From: Clostridioides difficile
GTDB lineage: Bacteria > Bacillota > Clostridia > Peptostreptococcales > Peptostreptococcaceae
Reading direction: 5' to 3'
Length of the DNA stretch: 64,000 bases
Assembly (NCBI RefSeq): GCF_001299635.1
Contig: NZ_JRHN01000041.1
Span: forward strand, 1 to 64,000
Positions 26,261 through 34,710 of this stretch are shown here, one piece after another (positions within the stretch are counted from its first letter, which is position 1; every line of letters starts with the position of its first letter). A program made the translations under genes and the position numbers. The notes under the pieces are model-generated. The model saw only the letters and a program-made list of their open reading frames with translations, ran no database searches and was not told the DNA's origin.

Positions 26261-27319
26261 CTATTCTTCAATCATAGCTAATATCTTAGCTGAATATATC
26301 TTAGAGGCCTTAATTTCTTCTGAAGTTTCTTCTCCTGATAAGACAGTGATTTTAGCTTCTATTTTTAAATTAAAGCTAAAGTCACCAGTGCTAGAACTAG
26401 GTCTTACTATTATAGCTTTATAAGAAAGAGACTGGCTATCAAGTTCTAATTTTATATTTGCTGATGTTAAATCTTCACCTTCATTATCAAGTGCTGAAAA
26501 AGTTAATGACATATTTTCAACTTTAGCAGGTAATGTAAAATTATTGCTAAGTTCTGTTAATGATTTATTTGGTGCAATATATGAAGCAAAATCAAAAGTT
26601 TTTACAAAATCATCAACCTTTTCTTGATTAGTAGGGTCTTGTTTAAGTATTCTAATATTAGTTATGGTCTTAATAGATGTAAGTTCACCCTTAGTAAGAG
26701 TTGCTGTAACAGATACAATACTATCGCCATCTTTATATGCAGGTCTAGTGACTACCCCTTTATCACTTAGACAAGCAGAATTACTTGTAGTCCATGTTAT
26801 TGCTATTTCATTTCCTATAGTAGTTGGAAGTATTAAATCAGTTGTGACCTTATTTATATCAGAATTTTTATTTCTAATAAGTTCCCAAGTTATTGCATTA
26901 GCTGCAGATTCAACTTCACCTTCTTGAGTCCATGCTGGTACTGTAACTTTAAATTCTTTACTTCTACTTACACTTCCCTTTGATACAATAACATTTATAG
27001 TAACTTTTGCATCTGCTTCTCCAAATACAGGTCTTGTTACTCTTCCTGATTGTCCTATTATATTCGGACTAGAAGATGACCATACTATAGTTGAACCACA
27101 ACTACCTTTTTGTATAAATGTTAGATTTTCTGTAACTATACTTGGTATAGATATGTTTCCTATATCTTCTAGGATACTTTGCAAATCAGTTCGCTTTGAT
27201 GCTTTTACAAGCACCTTAAATTTTTTAGTTTTAGAGACTTCTCCAGATTTCACGTTAGCAGATAAATATATTTCCTTATCTCCTTCATAGAAATCTGGTC
27301 TATTAATTATACCTAACAT
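26261..27319 (-). CDS. Bacterial Ig-like repeat protein (atrophied Big_2 type)
   Basis: A 352-aa protein made of Ig-like repeats of the atrophied Big_2 kind: a conserved I-x-W-(S/T)-(S/T)-S ... G-x-V-T-R-P ... G-D-x-x-V-x-(V/I)-x-(A/V)-x-(L/V)-(T/S)-K-G strand series. Full copies span about 40-120 and 130-230, and a more divergent one 235-345. The protein begins in the middle of a repeat (INRPDFYEGDKEIYLSANVKSG), as if the first half-domain were missing. Such domains act as spacers or weak carbohydrate binders on phage tails and surface proteins. It follows a gene whose C-terminus is also a Big_2 domain. Confidence 0.82.
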   Translation of the reverse strand: MLGIINRPDFYEGDKEIYLSANVKSGEVSKTKKFKVLVKASKRTDLQSILEDIGNISIPSIVTENLTFIQKGSCGSTIVWSSSSPNIIGQSGRVTRPVFGEADAKVTINVIVSKGSVSRSKEFKVTVPAWTQEGEVESAANAITWELIRNKNSDINKVTTDLILPTTIGNEIAITWTTSNSACLSDKGVVTRPAYKDGDSIVSVTATLTKGELTSIKTITNIRILKQDPTNQEKVDDFVKTFDFASYIAPNKSLTELSNNFTLPAKVENMSLTFSALDNEGEDLTSANIKLELDSQSLSYKAIIVRPSSSTGDFSFNLKIEAKITVLSGEETSEEIKASKIYSAKILAMIEE

Positions 27320-27351
27320 TAATATTCATCCTTTCTATTTCTAATCATATT

Positions 27352-29943
27352 TTATATAATAGGTTCCTCTTGTAAATCTGATTCATCCAACTCATCTGTA
27401 GAATTTACATTTACTTCAGTTTGGACTTTTCTGCTTTTATATCTAGCAGTTATAATGGCTCCACCTATTTTTATTCCAGCCAATTCTCCATTTTGAGAAA
27501 CAGTAATTATACTTTCATTTGATGAAATCCAAATTACTTTATCATCCACTACTACTTCTTCTCCTTCAAGTAGGGAAAGAGCTTTTTTTGCTCCAACTGT
27601 TATAGTTGGGTTTTCAGGAGATATTTTTAATTCTAATGTAGGTTCTTCAACATCTGCTCCTTTAGAAAAACTTACTATATTCATGTCAGAAGAATCCCAG
27701 ATTATTTCTAATCCATTATTTGTTTTATCAGCAAAATAAACTGATTCTGTATTGTTTGTACAAGAATAGATATCTTTATACATATCTTGTATTTCTCTTA
27801 ATGCAGCTTCACACTTAGAATCATCATTACTTTCATTGTATTTAAGTTCTTTTAATATTCCAACACCGTATCTTTCATTTGGAGAATTTGCAAAAGGAGT
27901 ATAAGGAGTAGTTAATGGAAGGTATATATATGTTTCTTCTGGTTTATCTTCGTATTTCTCAAAAGATTTGTTTACTATTAATTCATCAAATGGGAAGAGT
28001 GATTCAGCATCTATCACTATCATACCTGATAAAGCTCCACGAACACCTTCTGCACTATGGACAATTTTTATTCTATCTGCGAAGTATTCGTTTGTATAAA
28101 CTGATTTGCCATACATATGTTTTTTCATGAATTGCTCTGTTGATGAGAACATAAAATAGTGACTTTGGAAATAGTCAGCAGAATCTGTCTTATACATTGC
28201 AAAATCTGTTGTTCCATTTGCTGTATGTACACCATAAGTCTGATGGTATTTTATATCTACAAGATTCCCATACTTATCTCTATTTGAACCACCTTCTTGA
28301 GTAGTTCTTTCTTCTACCTCATCAAAACCTAGATAAAAATAAATTGGTTTTTCAACCATTCCATCTTGTGAACCATAGATATAATAACTTAAGTCATTTA
28401 AGAGACCTTTTCCATCATTTTGCGCTACATATTTTCTTATATAGTTGTATAAGTCTTGTTCATTATAAGTTACCTGAACTTCCACTGTCATATCCTTTAC
28501 TATTGGTTTATTTATAGTTATTGGCAATTCAGATGGAAAAGTAATTTTTTCTCTTGATATGGATGTTCTTGCATTAGGTGTAATATAATATGTTCCATAT
28601 CCGTTATTATATTTTACGTTTGGATTCATTAATCCAAACTCAGATGCAAATTCATTGTTTACAGATGCACCTATTGTAACTTGTAAACTAGGTTCATATA
28701 TAGTCGTTTTCCCACCTGCAATATTTGATCCAAAATCTCTTGGTATATCCCTTCTATTATAGGTATATTTTATTACAGTATCTGCTGGTCTATTACTAAG
28801 TAGTGAATTATTTAACCAAGGAACTGTACCTATATTTACCCATGCTGACTTAGCACCTGCATTTGATATAACAGCCTTTCCTGATGTTTTGCCACCATCA
28901 GTCCCAAGTGTATTAACTCCATTGAAAGGCTCACTGTACTTAATATTAAACTTTGGTATAGAAGGTACAGATGAAGAAGTTGCAAATATACCAAAATTTC
29001 CAGCTATATCCTTTTTAGCAAAATCAAAACTGTCAATAGAGCCTATATATGCTTGACCAACTAAATATCTATTATCCTCATAATCTACATTTGGATTACC
29101 TGTAACATTTATAAGTACTCTATTTGGATGTATATTAGCAAGTACTCTTATCTTAGTCTTATTGTTTAAAGAAGATGTAATAGGAATTCTTAAAAGAGCA
29201 TCTGATCCAGTTATACCAAGCTCAGATTTAAATTTTTCATCAAAGTCTGTAAACCAAGATAGTTTACACCATTCAGATGAAGCAGAGTTAAATTCAGCTA
29301 TATCTCCAGTTACCATATCTATAACATTTTCTGCTGGACCAGAATAATCCTTATTTGGGTTATCAAAAATTCTCATATAACAGTTATGATAGTTTCTAGC
29401 TTGTGCATCTTTCTCACCAGTTTTTAGATTTACAACTTTTGGTACAGTTTTTCCATCTCGTTGTTGAGTAGGGTCATCCAATTCTGTATCACATAAATAC
29501 TTTGGAAAGTACACTTCCATATACATAACTGCATTTTCTTCTATAGCTTCATCCAAAAGTCCATATTTTGAAACTTCATCAGAACCAACTTTTGTTGTTT
29601 GCTGAGTAATTCTATCAACTGGTCTTGTAACAGCTCTTACAACAACAGAATCAGTTATTTTAGAAATTTGATCTTTAGTTATTATCTCATATTCTCTTGC
29701 ATTTACCTCATCAAAAGAAGAGACTTCTCTATCTTTTATAAGTTTAAAGTTTGGATTTGGATATACTATATTCCAACAATCTTCTTTTGAAGGCAATGAC
29801 TTTCTCATTAAATTTCCAGATACATCTTTTACTTCTTTAGTATAATTTCCTAAGGCTAAAACATTTGCTAAATCTTTTACAAAACTATCTGCATCTGTTT
29901 TAAACTCATGGAATACAAAGTCTTTTATTTCATTACTTAACAT
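27352..29943 (-). CDS. Large tail structural protein with a C-terminal Big_2 domain
   Basis: An 863-aa protein. The body (about 1-720) is a globular structural protein of no family I can name. It is rich in aromatic and Asp/Asn residues and has good codon usage. The segment after about residue 740 contains an Ig-like Big_2 unit (LKISPENPTITVGAKKAL, KVIWISSNESIITVSQNGELAGIKIGG split over two strands) and a short acidic tail (ELDESDLQEEP). The ATG has a GAAAGGAAAA site. Together with the 964-aa protein it is one of the two biggest members of the block, so a fibre-base or baseplate ring role is plausible but unproven. Confidence 0.8.
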   Translation of the reverse strand: MLSNEIKDFVFHEFKTDADSFVKDLANVLALGNYTKEVKDVSGNLMRKSLPSKEDCWNIVYPNPNFKLIKDREVSSFDEVNAREYEIITKDQISKITDSVVVRAVTRPVDRITQQTTKVGSDEVSKYGLLDEAIEENAVMYMEVYFPKYLCDTELDDPTQQRDGKTVPKVVNLKTGEKDAQARNYHNCYMRIFDNPNKDYSGPAENVIDMVTGDIAEFNSASSEWCKLSWFTDFDEKFKSELGITGSDALLRIPITSSLNNKTKIRVLANIHPNRVLINVTGNPNVDYEDNRYLVGQAYIGSIDSFDFAKKDIAGNFGIFATSSSVPSIPKFNIKYSEPFNGVNTLGTDGGKTSGKAVISNAGAKSAWVNIGTVPWLNNSLLSNRPADTVIKYTYNRRDIPRDFGSNIAGGKTTIYEPSLQVTIGASVNNEFASEFGLMNPNVKYNNGYGTYYITPNARTSISREKITFPSELPITINKPIVKDMTVEVQVTYNEQDLYNYIRKYVAQNDGKGLLNDLSYYIYGSQDGMVEKPIYFYLGFDEVEERTTQEGGSNRDKYGNLVDIKYHQTYGVHTANGTTDFAMYKTDSADYFQSHYFMFSSTEQFMKKHMYGKSVYTNEYFADRIKIVHSAEGVRGALSGMIVIDAESLFPFDELIVNKSFEKYEDKPEETYIYLPLTTPYTPFANSPNERYGVGILKELKYNESNDDSKCEAALREIQDMYKDIYSCTNNTESVYFADKTNNGLEIIWDSSDMNIVSFSKGADVEEPTLELKISPENPTITVGAKKALSLLEGEEVVVDDKVIWISSNESIITVSQNGELAGIKIGGAIITARYKSRKVQTEVNVNSTDELDESDLQEEPII

Positions 29944-29964
29944 ATTTAATTTTCCTTTCTATCC

Positions 29965-30585
29965 CTAAATTGGTTCTGGGTCTTTTAACATTCTTATCCC
30001 AAACCATAATTTCTTAGAAGTTCCACTATCATTATGAAATTTTAAAACTACTCTTGAATCTGGAGGTGCTAGATATACATATGTAGATGAACCTAAGAAA
30101 AGACCTTCTTTTACTTCTCCTAAATACCAATCTTTAAACCACAATTGTCCATTAAAATATAAATTATAGTGGTCATTTTCTCCATATCCACTACATGTAA
30201 CAGATATAGCAAGAATCTCAACCTCAGATGGAGATAAAACTATCTCTTCTTCAAATACTCCTCTAAGTGCTGGAACTTCTATTAGCCTCATATAATTATA
30301 TGGTTGTGTTTTTGATGCAAATCCTCGTATACTCCCTATCGCTTTTATTTCTTTTACTACATTAACTTCATTGAGGTTATCTATATTAGAAACAGATTCA
30401 AGTTTTTCTACGCTTTTAACTTGCTCCAAGTTTTCAATATTTTTAAGAGTCTCTATTTTTTCTATTTCAGATAGGCTATCTATTTTATCTATACTTTCTA
30501 TGTTATTTATTTCTTCTATATTTCCAACTTTTTTTATTTTATCTAAATTCCCACCAGCACTATAAGCGACATTAAAGTTACTCAT
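29965..30585 (-). CDS. Repeat-stalk plus beta-sandwich tail protein
   Basis: A 206-aa protein. Residues about 17-88 are a run of short repeats (NIEEINNIESIDKID, EIEKIETLKNIENLE) with an aliphatic residue every third position and a period near six. This fits a beta-solenoid or triple-stranded stalk more than a plain coiled coil. Residues about 95-206 form a compact beta-rich domain (YMRLIEVPALRGVFEEEI, CSGYGENDHYNLYFNGQLWF, LWFGIRML) reminiscent of head domains on fibres. The protein may be a short fibre with receptor-binding tip. Function is inferred from architecture. Confidence 0.78.
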   Translation of the reverse strand: MSNFNVAYSAGGNLDKIKKVGNIEEINNIESIDKIDSLSEIEKIETLKNIENLEQVKSVEKLESVSNIDNLNEVNVVKEIKAIGSIRGFASKTQPYNYMRLIEVPALRGVFEEEIVLSPSEVEILAISVTCSGYGENDHYNLYFNGQLWFKDWYLGEVKEGLFLGSSTYVYLAPPDSRVVLKFHNDSGTSKKLWFGIRMLKDPEPI

Positions 30586-30610
30586 AATTTCACCTCTATC
30601 ATACTATTTA

Positions 30611-31609
30611 TTAAACTTCTTCTTTAGGCACTGGTTCTACTTCTATAGTCTTGTCCTCAACACCAGTTAACACTGGAGGTATATTATCTATTACAGATAC
30701 CAGCCTAACTGCTATAGTTTCATTTGATGATTTATCAGATACTTTATAAGTAACTTGATATTCTTTTACAACAGATGTATCAACTAAATCTCCACCTTCA
30801 ACAGTTATTAAATCTGTTAAATCTCCATCAACTTCATCTACAGCTGTTACCCCTTCTAAAGCGTCAAAGTTCTCATTTAAATTTAATGTTAAGTCATCTA
30901 TACCTGAAAACACTGGCTTAACAGTATCAACAACAGTAACTTTTCTTATAGCACTTGCTTCATTATTTGCTACATCTGTAACTTTGTATGTTAATATTTG
31001 TTCTCCTAAAATAGAAGTATTAATTACTCCTTCTATTACTATCTTTGAAGTTAAATCTCCATCTATATTATCATTAGCAGTAACTCCAGCTTTTGAATCA
31101 AATGTTGAGCCATATTCTACAGTACAATCTTCAACACCAAATAATATAGGAGCTATATTATCAACAACTGTTATTATTCTATTTACTACACTTTTATTTT
31201 TAGATTTATCTTCTACAGTATAGACAATATTATTCTCTCCAGGTATAGCATTATCTACTGTTCCATCTACAACTATAGAATCAGTTAAATCCCCATCTAT
31301 ATCATCCATTGCTGTAACTCCAGCTCTTAAATCTAGTTCTTCCAATAAATTTATAGTCTTATCATCAGCACCACTTATTATAGGAGCACCTGTATCTACA
31401 ACTGTTATTGTTCTATTTATTGTTGTTACATTTCCAGATTTATCTGGGGCTGAATACTTCAAAGTATATTGCCCTATTACATTGACATTGACTTCCCCTT
31501 CAACTGTGACAAGTTCTGTAACATCTCCATCTATATTGTCTATAGATCTAACTCCTTGCATTGGGTCAAAAGAACTACCTCTTGGTATCTTCAAATCATT
31601 AAAAATCAT
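30611..31609 (-). CDS. Tandem DUF5011/HYR-type Ig-like repeat protein
   Basis: A 332-aa protein consisting of four Ig-like repeats of about 76-80 residues. Each has P-x-x-x-G-x-(D/E)-(D/K) at its start, A-x-D-(D/E)-(I/V)-DGDLT in the middle, and Y-x-V-x-D-x-(S/A)-x-N ... I-x-V-V-D at its end. The first copy lacks its opening strand, and a fifth begins at the C-terminus and stops after one strand. Such domains are rigid spacers in surface and phage proteins, and the Asp-rich DGD turns suggest Ca2+ binding. There is no signal peptide or anchor, so in this context it is a particle component. Confidence 0.84.
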   Translation of the reverse strand: MIFNDLKIPRGSSFDPMQGVRSIDNIDGDVTELVTVEGEVNVNVIGQYTLKYSAPDKSGNVTTINRTITVVDTGAPIISGADDKTINLLEELDLRAGVTAMDDIDGDLTDSIVVDGTVDNAIPGENNIVYTVEDKSKNKSVVNRIITVVDNIAPILFGVEDCTVEYGSTFDSKAGVTANDNIDGDLTSKIVIEGVINTSILGEQILTYKVTDVANNEASAIRKVTVVDTVKPVFSGIDDLTLNLNENFDALEGVTAVDEVDGDLTDLITVEGGDLVDTSVVKEYQVTYKVSDKSSNETIAVRLVSVIDNIPPVLTGVEDKTIEVEPVPKEEV

Positions 31610-31692
31610 AATATTTTCTCCTTTATTTTTATTATAAATATTTTTGAAAAGTTTTTTAGAATATAAATATATTAGCTATTTAAGAAAATCTA

Positions 31693-31905
31693 TTACTTGT
31701 CATCTAAATACCACTTATTCTCTGTAGAATTATCATTCAATATTCCAAGTGCTGTGAGTAAAGCTAAAAAACAATTTACTGTATCAGAATAATTTTTTGG
31801 TAGTATATCGACATATCCAAAAGATTGAATTGTAAGTACTAGCATCGCCGATAGAGAAACCCAAAACCCTCTGTTTCTTAATCTCTTTTTTAAATAGTTC
31901 TTCAT
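31693..31905 (-). CDS. Phage holin, phi-LC3 type
   Basis: A 70-aa protein with a basic N-terminus (KNYLKKRLRNRGFW), one hydrophobic segment at about 14-31 (WVSLSAMLVLTIQSFG), a short loop and a second weak membrane segment at about 45-58 (TVNCFLALLTALGIL), then a polar tail with NDNSTENKW. The R-N-R-x-F-W start and the LGI-x-NDxST end are typical of phi-LC3-family holins. These open the membrane to release particles or lysin. No lysin gene is seen near it. The ATG follows AAAGGAGAG. Confidence 0.82.
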   Translation of the reverse strand: MKNYLKKRLRNRGFWVSLSAMLVLTIQSFGYVDILPKNYSDTVNCFLALLTALGILNDNSTENKWYLDDK

Positions 31906-31921
31906 ATATTCTCTCCTTTGA

Positions 31922-32128
31922 CTAGCGTTTTATTTTTTTACGTTGTTTTCTAGGAATGTTTGGAGTTAATGTACAATAAGTTATATAACCTGAACTTTCA
32001 CTAGACTCCTTTCTTGCTTGATACAAACAGCCTTCTTTTTTAATACAATAACAACATTTTATTCTTACTGCTTTTGAATAAAGTTCTTCTTTATCTTTCT
32101 TTTTAATATTTTTTTGTTTAACAGCCAC
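31922..32128 (-). CDS. Small basic Cys-containing protein
   Basis: About 68 aa beginning at a GTG (read as Met-Ala-Val-Lys). AAGGAAGGTGA lies 4-5 bases upstream of that GTG, whereas the in-frame ATG at 32158 has no ribosome site. The protein is very basic and has CCYC-x4-C plus a later Cys, a possible metal-binding cluster. It lies between the first structural-block genes and the holin. Function is unknown; the size and charge suggest a nucleic-acid-binding or regulatory protein. Confidence 0.65.
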   Translation of the reverse strand: MAVKQKNIKKKDKEELYSKAVRIKCCYCIKKEGCLYQARKESSESSGYITYCTLTPNIPRKQRKKIKR

Positions 32129-32194
32129 ATATTCACCTTCCTTATTAATACTTTTCATTTTCTGAATATACCAACTATCTTTCTCTATTGTAAG

Positions 32195-33181
32195 TTATTT
32201 AGTAAAAAATTCTCTTATTTTTGATTTATTCCATAATGAATTGTAAATATCTCTTTTATAAATTACAGATAACATACAAACGCTTATCAGTTCGTCAATT
32301 CTAATTTCTATATCGTTTAAATTATCTTCCTTTATTTCATTAACTAAATTGGAATCATCTTTCAAAACATCTAAATTCATAAAACCATTTATAAATGTAT
32401 TTACATCATGTTTAGCTAAAAACAAATTATGTAAAGAAGTCTCTATATTCCCATAAACACTTTTGTCATTAAATAAATCATTTTTCATAGTTTTATTTAT
32501 AAGATTAAACTTTTTGCTTAGAATAGTATAAGTTTCTGAATTTATTGGTTGCTTTTTTTTATTATTTTCAATCAAATATAACTCTTTAACTATTTTTTCT
32601 ATATCATTACAGTATTCTAATAAAATAAATGCACTTTGGACATCATAAAATAAAGAAAAATAATTTATATTATGATTAATATCTTCATATTCATATTGAT
32701 TCAATTTATCAATAAATGAATAATCTACATCATCAAATAAATAATCATTCTTTTTGGTTGTATAAATTCCATTTATAAAGACTTTTCTTATATTCAATAG
32801 TTCATCTTTTATATTTAAAATTTCTAAGTAACTTTCAAACTTAGAGTCACCATATAAATTATTAAAATTTTCGTCTTTTAGTATGTCTTGTTCATTTTCT
32901 GTAATGGAAAAACAATAATTTTTCATGATTTTACCTTGGTATGTATCATTCTCTATCAAACTCAAATATGATTTTGATAATGATATAAGTTTATTTAATT
33001 TTGATACTACACTTGATGGATGATACATTTCAAATGATTTTAAAATATTAGTTTTATAATTCTCAGCTGTAATAGATTCACTTGTACACTTTGTTGATTT
33101 ATATTCAAAATCATCAAATCTACCTACTTTTAAATTAGGTCTATAGCTCAATACATCTTCTTCATTTATACTTTTATTCAT
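32195..33181 (-). CDS. Unknown helical protein near the start of the tail block
   Basis: A 328-aa protein, mostly alpha-helical and rich in Asn, Lys, Asp and Ile, without membrane segments, signal peptide or a motif I know. The ATG has AAGGAAGG upstream. It is preceded by a perfect 16-base inverted repeat. Its 5' place in the block could suit a regulatory or assembly protein, but nothing in the sequence proves this. Confidence 0.72.
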   Translation of the reverse strand: MNKSINEEDVLSYRPNLKVGRFDDFEYKSTKCTSESITAENYKTNILKSFEMYHPSSVVSKLNKLISLSKSYLSLIENDTYQGKIMKNYCFSITENEQDILKDENFNNLYGDSKFESYLEILNIKDELLNIRKVFINGIYTTKKNDYLFDDVDYSFIDKLNQYEYEDINHNINYFSLFYDVQSAFILLEYCNDIEKIVKELYLIENNKKKQPINSETYTILSKKFNLINKTMKNDLFNDKSVYGNIETSLHNLFLAKHDVNTFINGFMNLDVLKDDSNLVNEIKEDNLNDIEIRIDELISVCMLSVIYKRDIYNSLWNKSKIREFFTK

Positions 33182-33225
33182 ATTCCTTAAACCTTCCTTG
33201 TTTAAATATCTTAGATTTGCATACT

Positions 33226-33262
33226 TAAGCTTGTTAGCATTTAAATAATGCTAACAAGCTTA
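33226..33262. repeat. Perfect 16-bp inverted repeat with 5-base loop
   Basis: Arms TAAGCTTGTTAGCATT (33226-33241) and AATGCTAACAAGCTTA (33247-33262) flank TAAAT. Neither side has a convincing T-run, so it is not a standard terminator. It lies between the first gene of the block and the 328-aa gene and could be an operator or a strong RNA hairpin in the leader. Confidence 0.6.
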
Positions 33263-33343
33263 TTTGAGGTTATTAGACTTGTTGGTATTGCGTGGCTTTT
33301 TGAGTGGACATATTTTCTATTCACTTGGTAATATACCCTATAT

Positions 33344-33377
33344 AAAATATACTTTGTTAAATTAAAAAGTATATTTT
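33344..33377 (-). terminator. Weak terminator after the 89-aa gene
   Basis: Perfect 12-base arms AAAATATACTTT (33344-33355) and AAAGTATATTTT (33366-33377) with a 10-base loop, six bases after the stop codon of the 89-aa gene. The stem is all A/T except one G/C pair, and the minus-strand tail is TTTTATAT, so it should be leaky. Confidence 0.5.
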
Positions 33378-33382
33378 TTCTT

Positions 33383-33652
33383 TTATATAAAATTTTTTTT
33401 TAATTTACTTTCAATATCTGCTAAAGTATTTCCATATGTAAAATCAGTTATGCTCATATTATTTGCTACATTATGATTCAAATTTTCATCATAGGCTAAC
33501 TTATAATACTTAAGCTTACTCTGAAAGTTGTTATTTGTATTTATTATTAACTCCCTGTGATTTTCATCTACTTTTACAACTACACCTAAATAGTTATATC
33601 CTTTTTCTATAGCATGCTTAAAACAACTCTCTAAATTGATTTTTTTTAACAT
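33383..33652 (-). CDS. Small unknown protein, first gene of the tail block
   Basis: An 89-aa protein (MLKKINLESCFKHAIEKG..., ending in ITDFTYGNTLADIESKLKK). It starts at an ATG after GGGGGAGA. It resembles, from memory, short Clostridium phage-associated proteins with an FTYGN-x-x-x-(D/E)-I end, but I cannot name a function. It is the first gene after a long promoter-like region and is separated from the rest by a weak terminator, so it may be the most highly transcribed gene of the block or have its own role. Confidence 0.65.
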   Translation of the reverse strand: MLKKINLESCFKHAIEKGYNYLGVVVKVDENHRELIINTNNNFQSKLKYYKLAYDENLNHNVANNMSITDFTYGNTLADIESKLKKNFI

Positions 33653-34050
33653 TTTCTCCCCCTATTATGTTTAACTTTTTATATTTATTTATATACATGT
33701 ATACAATGATTAATTTTCGTATCATCAAAATTAATATTATATAAAAAATATTCTACCTACCATACTATTTAATTTATTAAAATTTACATTATTAAATATA
33801 ATTTTTACATTACAATAGTAAAAGAGCTTAATTTTCGTCAAATGTCAAAGAATATTTATCATCTATATATATACCTATACAGTTCTGCATTTTGTAACAA
33901 AAAAACAAAATTTATATTATGCTTTTTGTAGAATATATGTATTTAGAGCAAAATATTGTCTTTATAATTATATACTTGTTTAAATATTTCAAATTAATTT
34001 TCATAATATAAGAAATTATACAATCTCTTATACTAATATATCTAACAAAA
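33653..34050 (-). promoter_or_regulatory. Leader/promoter region of the tail block
   Basis: About 400 gene-free bases. On the minus strand TTGACA (33843-33848), a 16-base spacer and CTCTTT (33821-33826) form a pattern like the promoters of TcdR/UviA-type sigma factors, whose -10 is CTNTTT-like. An overlapping sigma-A-like pair is TTGACG (33836-33841), 18 bases, TATTGT (33812-33817). The direct repeat TTAATTTTCGT occurs at 33710-33720 and 33828-33838, and a palindromic ATACATGTAT lies near 33693-33703. No integrase, repressor or att repeat is seen. The promoter call is inference. Confidence 0.4.
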
Positions 34051-34110
34051 AATGGATTTAATTTATCATATAATTTCTTAAAAACTAATATGAATAAAAT
34101 TAAATCCATT
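34051..34110 (-). terminator. Terminator of the FAD-oxidoreductase/membrane protein operon
   Basis: Arms AATGGATTTAATTT (34051-34064) and AAATTAAATCCATT (34097-34110), perfect over 14 bases, with a loop that itself folds. On the minus strand the stem is followed by T(6). It lies just after the 187-aa membrane protein gene and marks the edge between chromosomal genes and the tail block. Confidence 0.7.
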
Positions 34111-34126
34111 ATCATCAATTGTGAAA

Positions 34127-34684
34127 CTATGCATTTGATTTTTTTATTATAAAAGGAATTGTTACAATTGTACCTATTAAAGCATCTACCATATCAATCA
34201 TAGTATCTTCTAGTCCACCAGCTTGTGTAGTAGTACCAATAAAAGTATCCATTAAAAATTCACCTATCTCCCACAAACTAGCTACTCCCATACTAAACAT
34301 AAATACAAATATGATTAAAAATATTTTACTCATTTTGCTTATATCTCTTTGTGTATAGAAATATTTGATTATGGAAAATGCCACAATAGCAGATATTATT
34401 CCTGACCACAAATGTAAAAAATCATCATAATAATTTATATCATAAAAATTAAAACAAGTACCTAACAATGCTGAAAACATTATAAATAAAGCAAGAACTA
34501 TATATAGCTCTTTACTCAACAACCTTTGATTTTGCTTATTTATAAAACTCAGTATAAAAGTACCAACTAAACTTATTGCTACTAATCCTATGTTACCTAA
34601 TTCTTTGTTGATTGCAAAAAATATAGCAGAAAAAATATAAACTATATATAATAATATAGTTATTGGTTTTAAAAGTTTATTCAT
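34127..34684 (-). CDS. YjdF/DUF2238-like membrane protein
   Basis: About 185 aa, five or six membrane segments. The motifs YYDDFLHLWSG, SLWEIGEFLMD and Q-A-GGLEDTMIDM are those of the DUF2238/YjdF-like family of inner-membrane proteins of unknown function; the conserved acidic and His residues could bind a metal or cofactor. The ATG at 34684 is chosen; a GTG six bases upstream is equally close to the AAAGG ribosome site, so the start is uncertain by two codons. It follows the FAD/Rieske oxidoreductase gene with a 26-base gap and is probably cotranscribed. Confidence 0.82.
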   Translation of the reverse strand: MNKLLKPITILLYIVYIFSAIFFAINKELGNIGLVAISLVGTFILSFINKQNQRLLSKELYIVLALFIMFSALLGTCFNFYDINYYDDFLHLWSGIISAIVAFSIIKYFYTQRDISKMSKIFLIIFVFMFSMGVASLWEIGEFLMDTFIGTTTQAGGLEDTMIDMVDALIGTIVTIPFIIKKSNA

Positions 34685-34710
34685 ACACACTTTACCTTTC
34701 TAAAACAAGT

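Noticed and set aside
31922-32158. ATG start for the Cys-containing protein
   Set aside because: There is no Shine-Dalgarno before this ATG, while a strong one precedes the in-frame GTG at 32128.
33912-34118. 68-codon open frame on the minus strand beside the YjdF-like gene
   Set aside because: It begins inside the terminator stem, has no ribosome site, and its composition is that of AT-rich intergenic DNA.
33653-34126. Right attachment site or integrase at the edge of the tail block
   Set aside because: No integrase frame and no repeat of the left-hand sequence is present, and the left end of the element is outside the window, so no att site can be claimed.
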